From Clostridiales bacterium (GTDB taxonomy: Bacteria; Bacillota; Clostridia; TANB77; CAG-508), in contig DOYA01000102.1 of NCBI GenBank assembly GCA_003518755.1, forward strand, positions 1 through 10,512: DNA of 10,512 nt, read 5' to 3'. Below are positions 7,085 to 10,512 of the stretch, piece by piece. The translations under genes and the position numbers were made by a program. Every line of letters starts with the position of its first letter. The first letter of the stretch is position 1. Under the pieces are notes generated by a model. That model made no database searches, was not told the DNA's origin, and saw only the letters and a program-made list of their open reading frames with translations.

Positions 7085-7517
7085 AAAGATAAAGATTATA
7101 GAGCTATTAAATAAAATAGCAAATGGAGAAGAACTACCCAAAAGTATAAAATATTATGGTTTTATTTGGCAACTTCATAATGGAAATTATGTTGAAAATG
7201 GACAAAGAATGTTAGAAGATTATTTAGCTAATGGAATTGTTGAAAGTTTAAATGATGAAGTTGAAATATTAGAAGATAATACAGAAGAGATAGAAGAATA
7301 TAAAGGAGAAAGTTTTGAACAACTGGGATATGAACTAGGAAAAATGTCTACAGCTATAGTGAGAGGATTAATAAAAGCAGTAAATGAAATGGAAAAACCC
7401 ACAGAAAAAGAACATTGTTGCAATTGTGGTGTAGAAATAACAGACGAAAATAGAGCCTTACATAATATGTGTAACGAATGCAAATATGGAATAGACTGGG
7501 AGGAAAAAAACAAATGA
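7077..7517 (+). CDS. Phage protein with C-terminal zinc ribbon (146 aa)
   Basis: Residues 1-55 (KIIELLNKIANGEELPKSIKY...IWQL) form a module often seen at the start of small Firmicute phage proteins. An acidic linker (EILEDNTEEIEEYKGE) and a helix follow, and then a zinc ribbon CCNCG...CNECKYG near residues 118-139. It may be a fusion of two common phage modules. Function unknown. The ribosome site AGGAGGAG lies at 7066-7073 and the end overlaps the next small gene by an ATGA. Confidence 0.78.
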   Translation: MNKKIKIIELLNKIANGEELPKSIKYYGFIWQLHNGNYVENGQRMLEDYLANGIVESLNDEVEILEDNTEEIEEYKGESFEQLGYELGKMSTAIVRGLIKAVNEMEKPTEKEHCCNCGVEITDENRALHNMCNECKYGIDWEEKNK

Positions 7518-7645
7518 AATGTAAGAATTGTGCAAGACAATATATGTGCAATAAAGAAAAATGTAATTTTAAAAGTTGGATATATACTAAAAACTATGGA
7601 GAGGTGAGAAGAATTGAAAATACCAAAGACGTTTATAAAAAATAA
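7514..7645 (+). CDS. Cysteine-knot mini-protein (43 aa)
   Basis: It starts inside the previous gene's stop (ATGA) and has GGAGG at 7499-7503. The first 17 residues hold four cysteines (CKNC, then C at 12 and 17: KCKNCARQYMCNKEKC), a compact likely metal site, followed by FKSWIYT and a tail. The last 32 bases overlap the next gene, whose TTG start is strongly marked, so the tail may be unimportant. Small four-cysteine proteins of this layout recur in Clostridia phages without known function. Confidence 0.65.
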   Translation: MKCKNCARQYMCNKEKCNFKSWIYTKNYGEVRRIENTKDVYKK

Positions 7646-7799
7646 TAAAAAGTATTTTTACATAGAAACTTGTAAGAACTTTGCAAGGTATCAAACAGGA
7701 GATGGAATTAGTGAATGTTTTAATTTTCACGAACTAGGATTAATAGAAGAAACAATTAGAGAAAGACAAGCTAAAAATGGTGGAGTAATTAAAGTGTAG
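7614..7799 (+). CDS. Small unknown phage protein, TTG start (61 aa)
   Basis: A strong GGAGAGGTGAG at 7598-7608 sits seven bases before TTG 7614, which decides the start. The product (KIPKTFIKNNKKYFYIETCKNFARY...) looks like a small beta-rich domain ending in a helix (GLIEETIRERQAKNGG). No known domain. It ends ten bases before the ArpU-like gene. Confidence 0.72.
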   Translation: MKIPKTFIKNNKKYFYIETCKNFARYQTGDGISECFNFHELGLIEETIRERQAKNGGVIKV

Positions 7800-7809
7800 G
7801 AGGTAACAA

Positions 7810-8217
7810 ATGAGATTATCTAGAGAGGAATACAAAAAAGCAGAAGGATATTTAAAAAGATACAACTATAATTGTATTAACATATTGAATATAAGAAATG
7901 ACATAATGACATTAAGTTCTGTAAATATAGATGGATTACCAAAAGCACCATATTCTATAAGCGATAGTGTATTTAATAGTGTAATACAATTACAAGAAAA
8001 TAGAGAATTAAATAGATCTATACATGAATATAAAATAGTAGTACAAGCTTTGCAGTTAGTAAGTGATGATAGTAAAGTAATATTTGAAGAATATTATATC
8101 AAAAACAAGGGTAAATGGCATATTATTAATAATTGTGGTTTATCTGAAAGAACATATTTTAGAAAAAAGACTGAATTAATAGAGGCAATACATAACGAGA
8201 TAAAAAAGTTGGCATAA
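7810..8217 (+). CDS. ArpU/RinA-like phage late transcription regulator
   Basis: Such proteins bind DNA upstream of the phage late operon and activate its transcription. The 135 residues show the family layout: an N-terminal helical part with a 'DGLPKAPYSISDSV' segment (41-54), a central helix (IHEYKIVVQALQLVSDDSK), then a C-terminal sigma-like helix-turn-helix (WHIINNCGLSERTYFRKKTELIEAI, about 103-127). It is the last gene of the early operon and stands next to the non-coding control region and late genes, the standard place for ArpU/RinA proteins. AGGAGG at 7798-7803 precedes the start. Confidence 0.8.
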   Translation: MRLSREEYKKAEGYLKRYNYNCINILNIRNDIMTLSSVNIDGLPKAPYSISDSVFNSVIQLQENRELNRSIHEYKIVVQALQLVSDDSKVIFEEYYIKNKGKWHIINNCGLSERTYFRKKTELIEAIHNEIKKLA

Positions 8218-8243
8218 AATTGGCAGTTTTTTTCAAAAATCTG

Positions 8244-8252
8244 TGGTATAAT
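8244..8252 (+). promoter_or_regulatory. Possible extended -10 promoter
   Basis: TGTGGTATAAT includes TG-N-TATAAT (8244-8252), an extended -10. No good -35 stands at 17 bases (TTGGCA at 8220-8225 is 21 away). If used it would start RNA near 8259, just upstream of the GC-rich hairpin at 8294-8335. Confidence 0.4.
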
Positions 8253-8293
8253 TACTATAGTCAAATTTATATTTAGTATATTATTAGTTTATT

Positions 8294-8335
8294 TAGTCGC
8301 AGGTGAGGTAAGTCTCATCTAAGCCCGAGCGACTA
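8294..8335 (+). ncRNA. GC-rich structured hairpin, class unknown
   Basis: In otherwise AT-rich DNA, TAGTCGC (8294-8300) pairs with GCGACTA (8329-8335), enclosing a second helix GGTGAG (8302-8307)/CTCATC (8314-8319) with loop GTAAGT and a nine-base bulge TAAGCCCGA on the 3' side. The loop can also pair with ACTTGT at 8335-8340 through two wobbles. No U-run follows, so it is not a terminator. It could be a cis-regulatory RNA, a protein-binding DNA site or a packaging signal. I match it to no known riboswitch or ribozyme. Confidence 0.5.
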
Positions 8336-8351
8336 CTTGTTGACCAAAAAC

Positions 8352-8380
8352 TTGCAAAAATTGACATAATATGATATAAT
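8352..8380 (+). promoter_or_regulatory. Rightward promoter TTGCAA-N17-TATAAT
   Basis: The -35 TTGCAA is at 8352-8357 and the -10 TATAAT at 8375-8380, with exact 17-base spacing and a predicted start near 8387. No gene follows directly, so it may feed the palindrome region and the small RNA downstream. Confidence 0.6.
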
Positions 8381-8421
8381 GATAAAGTAATAGAATATTT
8401 GTCACACAATTGTCATATAAA

Positions 8422-8439
8422 TGTAACAGAAATGTTACA
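8422..8439. repeat. Palindrome, possible operator
   Basis: TGTAACA-GAAA-TGTTACA is a perfect 7-bp inverted repeat with a four-base centre, lying between the promoters at 8352-8380 and 8460-8488. Two TTGTCA boxes exactly 11 bases apart (8399-8404, 8410-8415) stand just upstream. It may be a repressor site, or an RNA hairpin with a GAAA loop. Confidence 0.45.
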
Positions 8440-8459
8440 AAAAATATTACAACAAATTA

Positions 8460-8488
8460 TTGACAATTCGACAATACTCTAGTATAAT
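8460..8488 (+). promoter_or_regulatory. Perfect consensus promoter of the antitoxin RNA
   Basis: TTGACA at 8460-8465 and TATAAT at 8483-8488 are separated by exactly 17 bases, so this is a full sigma-70/sigma-A consensus. RNA should begin near 8495. Strong constitutive transcription is expected for a type I antitoxin RNA. Confidence 0.85.
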
Positions 8489-8533
8489 ACAAGGACAGAT
8501 TAAGAGAAAAGAGATAACTTTTTTATTCATCGG

Positions 8534-8549
8534 TTATCACCTCCTTTCT
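8534..8549 (+). repeat. Anti-Shine-Dalgarno repeat, antitoxin copy
   Basis: TTATCACCTCCTTTCT here matches TTCTCACCACCTTTCT at 8760-8775 in 14 of 16 positions, in the same orientation. The second copy is the complement of the toxin ribosome binding site. Because the two RNAs are made in opposite directions, the copies are complementary as RNA. Confidence 0.7.
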
Positions 8550-8560
8550 AAAAATCTGTG

Positions 8561-8584
8561 AAGAAGTTTGATAATGTTACTCAT
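8561..8584 (+). repeat. Anti-start-codon repeat, antitoxin copy
   Basis: Positions 8561-8584 match 8735-8758 in 20 of 24 bases: AAGAAGTTTGATAA is identical, four bases differ, then ACTCAT is identical. The second copy is the complement of the first eight toxin codons, including ATG. Confidence 0.75.
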
Positions 8585-8596
8585 AAAGGAGAACAT

Positions 8597-8632
8597 AAAA
8601 ATACTAGGGAATGCAATACCTAGTATTTTTTT
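8597..8632 (+). terminator. Terminator of the antitoxin RNA
   Basis: A perfect 12-bp stem (8597-8608 with 8619-8630) encloses the ten-base loop GAATGCAATA and runs into a T tract at 8626-8632. The loop matches toxin-gene sequence 8710-8723 apart from a four-base gap, so it may also act as a pairing site. Confidence 0.85.
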
Positions 8633-8635
8633 ATA

Positions 8636-8672
8636 CAAAAAAGAAACACCCTGCATTTCTGCAGAGTATTTC
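8636..8672 (-). terminator. Terminator of the leftward toxin mRNA
   Basis: Read leftward, a 13-bp stem (8660-8672 with 8643-8655, two G-U pairs) closes on a GAAA tetraloop and is followed by TTTCTTTTTT-like tract at 8637-8646. It lies back to back with the antitoxin terminator, so the two RNAs converge and end within a few bases of each other. Confidence 0.85.
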
Positions 8673-8692
8673 CGATACAGAATGTTTATGTA

Positions 8693-8758
8693 CTAATCGA
8701 ACATTCTAAGAATGCATGCAATAACGATTAATACAAGAAGTTTGATAAATGAACTCAT
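8693..8758 (-). CDS. Candidate type I toxin: 21-residue hydrophobic peptide
   Basis: The leftward frame starts at ATG 8758-8756 and stops at TAG 8695-8693. It has AAAGGTGGTGA (8763-8773) as a strong ribosome site, its own promoter at 8811-8839 and its own terminator. The peptide starts MSSFIKLL, is almost all Leu/Ile/Val in the middle (VLIVIACI), and ends RMFD: one membrane-spanning helix with a short charged end. This is the form of Ibs-, Fst- and TxpA-like toxins that damage the cell membrane. Fst is 33 residues with a different sequence, and E. coli Ibs is 18-19. I cannot assign it to a family. Membrane toxicity is inferred from the hydrophobicity and the antisense partner. Confidence 0.72.
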   Translation of the reverse strand: MSSFIKLLVLIVIACILRMFD

Positions 8759-8775
8759 ATTCTCACCACCTTTCT
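8735..8775 (+). repeat. Toxin-side copies of the two pairing repeats
   Basis: This segment covers the complement of the toxin start region (8735-8758) and of its Shine-Dalgarno (8760-8775). The antitoxin RNA carries both elements but in swapped order (Shine-Dalgarno copy first), so the RNAs would form two separate helices rather than one long duplex. Confidence 0.7.
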
Positions 8776-8810
8776 TTTTTAGAGGAGTGATGAAACAAGA
8801 GAACAAAATT

Positions 8811-8839
8811 ATTATACAATGTATTAAATGAAATTGCAA
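8811..8839 (-). promoter_or_regulatory. Toxin promoter TTGCAA-N17-TATAAT
   Basis: On the minus strand, -35 TTGCAA (8839-8834) and -10 TATAAT (8816-8811) are 17 bases apart, with a predicted start near 8804 and a leader of about 45 nt before the toxin ATG. Confidence 0.82.
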
Positions 8840-8862
8840 TAAAAAAATGAAAAAAGTCAAAG

Positions 8863-8894
8863 AAGATTATCAGTAAAATGATAGTCTTTTTTTT
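8863..8894 (+). terminator. Rightward terminator before the late region
   Basis: AAGATTATCA (8863-8872) pairs with TGATAGTCTT (8879-8888) with one G-U pair and loop GTAAAA, followed by a run of eight Ts (8887-8894). It would stop rightward transcripts from the early region before the late genes. Confidence 0.8.
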
Positions 8895-8895
8895 A

Positions 8896-9042
8896 TTTAT
8901 AAATAGTGCACAGACAGAGTGAAAGACTTGAGTATATAATACGAATATTAGCAGTCACAATAGCTAATACGGCTCAAGAGTAGTTGTGTGTGTTGTGGAG
9001 TAATTAACCACTGAAAAACTCTGTTTGTGCAGTGTTTATAAA
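8896..9042 (+). other. 147-nt region with 25-nt inverted arms and inner helices
   Basis: 8896-8920 pairs with 9018-9042: 25 positions with one mismatch and two G-U pairs. Inside are CTTGAG (8927-8932)/CTCAAG (8973-8978), TATTAGC (8946-8952)/GCTAATA (8963-8969) and GTGG (8995-8998)/CCAC (9008-9011), and the loop CACAA (8956-8960) can pair with TTGTG (8984-8988) as a pseudoknot. It ends just before the ribosome site of the first late-side gene. It could be a structured leader RNA, or a DNA element such as an activator site, mobile miniature element or packaging site. A possible promoter lies inside it. Confidence 0.55.
8911..8940 (+). promoter_or_regulatory. Possible activator-dependent late promoter
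   Basis: TATAAT at 8935-8940 has only a weak -35, CAGACA (8911-8916), at 18 bases. A poor -35 suits a promoter that needs the ArpU-like activator encoded at 7810-8217. It overlaps the left arm of the inverted structure, so if used the RNA would lack that arm. Confidence 0.35.
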
Positions 9043-9058
9043 AGAAAAGAGGTAGTTT

Positions 9059-9190
9059 ATGGATAATTATATAAGATATACCTATTATGATGAAGTAGGA
9101 TGTAAAGTAGCAATAATATATCCTAATACACCCAATGAGATTATACAGAAATTACAAGAGAAATATGATGAAGTTAAGTATAAGGAGTAA
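9059..9190 (+). CDS. Small unknown phage protein (43 aa)
   Basis: GAGG at 9049-9052 precedes ATG 9059. The 43-residue product is tyrosine-rich at its start (DNYIRYTYYDEVGCKVAIIYPNT), then a helix (NEIIQKLQEKYDEV). It reads as one beta-hairpin plus helix. No family is recognised. It opens the rightward gene group after the control region and carries the next gene's AAGGAG in its last codons. Confidence 0.65.
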   Translation: MDNYIRYTYYDEVGCKVAIIYPNTPNEIIQKLQEKYDEVKYKE

Positions 9191-9195
9191 TGCTT

Positions 9196-9363
9196 ATGCG
9201 AGGAAGTTGGATAGCAGAGAATATAGAAAGAGACTTAAGAAGAGAGCAGTATTATAAGAATAAGAAAAGAGCAAAGTGTATAGTAGACAATAAAAAACAA
9301 TGTACTACGTGCAAGTATCAAAAAATATGTGAGGATGCAGAAAAAAAGGAGGAATTAAAATGA
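9196..9363 (+). CDS. Small cysteine-cluster protein (55 aa)
   Basis: ATGs at 9190 and 9196 are in frame. I choose 9196 because AAGGAG (9182-9187) is then eight bases away instead of two. The product is basic at its start (ENIERDLRREQYYKNKKRAKC) and has four cysteines (C29, C36, C39, C45: CIVDNKKQCTTCKYQKIC), a probable metal-binding knot. Unknown function. The stop overlaps the next ATG in an ATGA at 9360-9363. Confidence 0.7.
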   Translation: MRGSWIAENIERDLRREQYYKNKKRAKCIVDNKKQCTTCKYQKICEDAEKKEELK

Positions 9364-9593
9364 AAGTAAAAGCTACAGGAGAATTTAAAAGAATAGGAGT
9401 AAGTCCAAAGGAATTAGATTATGTTCCAGAAGAGGGAAAAGAGTTTGAAGTATCAAAAGAAAGATTTGATGTATTAAGAGGAAACAACTCTTATAAAGCT
9501 GTATTTGTAGAAGAGATTAAAGAAATAGAAGTAGCAAAGAAAGAACCTAAGACAGAAAAAGCAGTAAAGAAAACTACAAAGAAAGCAAAGTAA
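9360..9593 (+). CDS. Small phage protein with lysine-rich tail (77 aa)
   Basis: AAGGAGG at 9348-9354 precedes the ATG. The first 55 residues (MKVKATGEFKRIGVSPKELDYVPEEGKEFEVSKERFDVL...YKAVFVEEI) match a common layout of small late-region phage proteins with a beta-barrel-like fold. The last 20 residues are an alternating Lys/Thr/Ala tail (KAVKKTTKKAK) that may contact nucleic acid. Function unknown. The next gene starts two bases after its stop. Confidence 0.75.
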   Translation: MKVKATGEFKRIGVSPKELDYVPEEGKEFEVSKERFDVLRGNNSYKAVFVEEIKEIEVAKKEPKTEKAVKKTTKKAK

Positions 9594-9594
9594 T

Positions 9595-9899
9595 ATGACA
9601 TACAGAGATAATCCAGAAATAGCAAAGAAGTATAAAAGTAAAAGATGGCAGAAGTTAAGAAAGCAAAAGCTATTATTAAATCCTTTTTGTGAAAGATGTT
9701 TAAAGAAGCGGAATATATAATAGTGTTTATATAATACATCATAAAGAATATATAACAGATTTAAACTATGAAGATGATAATGTATTCTTTAACATAGATA
9801 ATTTAGAAAGTTTGTGTCAAGAATGTCATAATCGGTGAGCATTTTGGAACTAAAGTAGATTATACTTTCGATGAGGAAGGTAATTTAATAAAAGCATAG
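9595..9899 (+). CDS. HNH endonuclease read across two +1 frame changes at CGG
   Basis: The zero frame starts MTYRDNPEIAKKYKSKRWQ, reaches FCERCLKK, then CGG at 9709-9711 and a stop at 9718-9720. A one-base skip at CGG continues with IYNSVYIIHHKEY and NLESLCQECHN up to a second CGG at 9833-9835, followed by TGA. A second one-base skip leads to EHFGTKV...NLIKA and TAG 9897-9899. The joined product is 100 residues, the normal size for late-region phage HNH nucleases, with the CxxC...HH...N...CxxCH zinc-stabilised HNH core complete. These nucleases assist terminase in packaging in HK97-like phages, and the position just ahead of the expected terminase genes fits. Mutation or sequence error is the alternative. 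Confidence 0.75.
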
Positions 9900-9918
9900 A
9901 GAACTATTGCAAGAGTTT

Positions 9919-9948
9919 AAGAGAGGAAAATCAATCGCCTCTCTTTTT
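9919..9948 (+). terminator. Terminator after the HNH endonuclease gene
   Basis: AAGAGAGG (9919-9926) pairs with CCTCTCTT (9938-9945) and is followed by Ts to 9948. An outer pair AGCATAG (9893-9899)/CTATGCT (9949-9955) encloses it and includes the HNH stop codon. Confidence 0.7.
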
Positions 9949-9988
9949 CTATGCTGTTATAAAGGATTGAAAAGAAAGGATTGATAAT

Positions 9989-10480
9989 ATGGGAAAAGAA
10001 AGAAATTTATATATTGTAAAAGAAAATCATAGTGAATTACATATACTAGATAAATATGGAAAGATAAAAGCAATAGTTTTAATAGATACAGAAGATATAG
10101 ATAAACTTAAAGAATATTGTTTTAGAATGCATAATAAAGGATATATATCAACTAGTATAAAAGGTAAAACTAAATACTTACATCAAATTATTTGTGGAGA
10201 AATAAAAGAAGGATTTGAAATAGATCATATAAATAGAAATAAATTAGACAATAGAAAATGTAATTTAAGAAAATGTAAACATATAGATAATACACATAAC
10301 AGATTGAAGGAAAATAAATATACTCAACAAGGAATAACAAAATTAAAAAGATTAAAAACAAAACCATATCATGTTAGAGTGGCAAATAAACATATAGGAT
10401 ATTATGCAACAATAGAAGAAGCGGTACAAGCAAGAGTAAAAGCAGAAAGAGAAATGTATAAAGAGTTTTCAACAGTATAA
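9989..10480 (+). CDS. HNH homing endonuclease with AP2-like DNA-binding end
   Basis: The 163-residue protein has an N-terminal domain, a central HNH_3-type nuclease (YLHQIICG at 63-70, then FEIDHINRNKLDNRKCNLR at 76-94 and N101), and a C-terminal segment (GITKLKRLKTKPYHVRVA...IGYYATIEEAVQA, 115-148) that fits an AP2-type DNA-binding module. HNH-AP2 proteins are free-standing phage homing endonucleases. It has AAAGGA at 9976-9981, and its own terminator-bounded unit lies between the packaging HNH gene and whatever follows, so it is likely a mobile insertion. No intron splice signals were seen. Confidence 0.9.
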   Translation: MGKERNLYIVKENHSELHILDKYGKIKAIVLIDTEDIDKLKEYCFRMHNKGYISTSIKGKTKYLHQIICGEIKEGFEIDHINRNKLDNRKCNLRKCKHIDNTHNRLKENKYTQQGITKLKRLKTKPYHVRVANKHIGYYATIEEAVQARVKAEREMYKEFSTV

Positions 10481-10512
10481 CACTTTGCAGAAGAAGCGGA
10501 ATATAGTTTTGA

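Larger units (their letters stand above)
8495..8632 (+). ncRNA. Candidate antisense antitoxin RNA (about 138 nt)
   Basis: The RNA runs from the consensus promoter to the terminator at 8597-8632 and has no convincing reading frame. It contains a copy (8534-8549) of the sequence complementary to the toxin mRNA's Shine-Dalgarno (14 of 16 matches) and a copy (8561-8584) complementary to the toxin start codon and first codons (20 of 24, with 14 in an unbroken run). Its terminator loop can also pair with the toxin coding sequence. It would therefore block toxin translation by base pairing, although it is not transcribed from directly opposite the toxin gene. This resembles RNA II of the Fst/par systems. 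The 5' end is estimated from the promoter. Confidence 0.7.
8218..9058. other. Intergenic control region between early and late operons
   Basis: No ordinary gene lies here. In order it holds a possible extended -10 promoter, a GC-rich hairpin, a promoter and an 18-bp palindrome, a rightward small RNA with terminator, a leftward 21-codon peptide gene with its own promoter and terminator, a further rightward terminator, and a 147-nt region with 25-nt inverted arms. Each is listed separately. Confidence 0.8.

Noticed and set aside
8209..8225. Sigma-54-like GG-N10-GC pair in TTGGCATAAAATTGGCA
   Set aside because: Only the core dinucleotides and a few flanking bases fit. Phage operons of this type rarely use sigma-54, and the match overlaps the regulator's stop codon. 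A tandem TTGGCA is all that is certain.
8361..8380. TTGACA followed by TATAAT as a promoter
   Set aside because: The spacing is only eight bases. The TATAAT is better paired with TTGCAA at 8352-8357.
8447..8530. Leftward 27-codon hydrophobic frame with a strong AGAAAGGAGGTGAT ribosome site
   Set aside because: Its apparent ribosome site is explained as the antitoxin copy of the anti-Shine-Dalgarno repeat, it lies over the antitoxin promoter, and no leftward promoter precedes it.
8790..8831. Rightward 13-codon frame after AGAGGAG
   Set aside because: Very short, lies opposite the toxin promoter and leader, and has no promoter of its own.
8896..9042. Miniature transposon with terminal inverted repeats
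   Set aside because: The arms fit, but no target-site duplication is visible, and the inner helices are better explained by a folded RNA or regulatory DNA. Kept only as an alternative.
1..10512. tRNA genes, rRNA, CRISPR arrays, insertion sequences, attachment sites
   Set aside because: I looked for cloverleaf-like stems, regularly spaced repeats and transposase motifs and found none that I could support.

Overview
The window is an early-to-late segment of a tailed-phage or prophage genome from a very AT-rich Firmicute, probably a Clostridia relative. Reasons: about thirty mostly tiny genes lie on one strand, packed with ATGA overlaps and strong AGGAGG ribosome binding sites. Arginine is almost always AGA. 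The recognisable products are phage types: an RNA ligase, a cytosine-5 DNA methyltransferase, a DUF1064 nuclease, HNH homing endonucleases, and an ArpU/RinA-like late regulator. The species cannot be fixed from the sequence.

Layout. Positions 1-8217 are one continuous rightward operon. It starts with the tail of an upstream gene, an unknown protein, an RNA ligase, a split zinc-binding mini-protein, the methyltransferase, a NUMOD/HNH homing endonuclease and a DUF1064 PD-(D/E)XK nuclease. A long run of small accessory proteins follows (zinc ribbons, coiled coils, one membrane peptide). It ends with the ArpU-like regulator (7810-8217). Positions 8218-9058 contain no ordinary gene but are dense in signals: a GC-rich hairpin, several near-consensus promoters, a convergent pair of RNAs that looks like a type I toxin-antitoxin locus, three intrinsic terminators, and a 147-nt region bounded by 25-nt inverted arms. 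From 9059 the rightward genes resume (small proteins, a split HNH endonuclease, a second homing endonuclease), the usual place just before the terminase genes, which would lie past the right edge.

Two things stand out. (1) Each of the four CGG triplets I found in frame within a gene sits exactly where the reading frame must move by +1 to restore a sensible protein (positions 1012, 7057, 9709, 9833). I found no in-frame CGG read normally. This points to CGG being a frameshifting (four-base) codon in this host or phage, rather than to random decay. (2) At 8460-8839 a leftward mRNA encoding a 21-residue hydrophobic peptide faces a rightward RNA made from a perfect TTGACA-N17-TATAAT promoter. That RNA carries separate copies of the sequences complementary to the peptide's Shine-Dalgarno and start codon. 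The layout resembles the Fst/par type I systems, but I do not recognise the peptide.

How the genes work together (inference): the early operon makes nucleic-acid enzymes and host-interaction proteins. Its last gene probably switches on the late operon, whose promoter would lie in 8900-8950. The toxin-antitoxin unit is inserted between the two modules.
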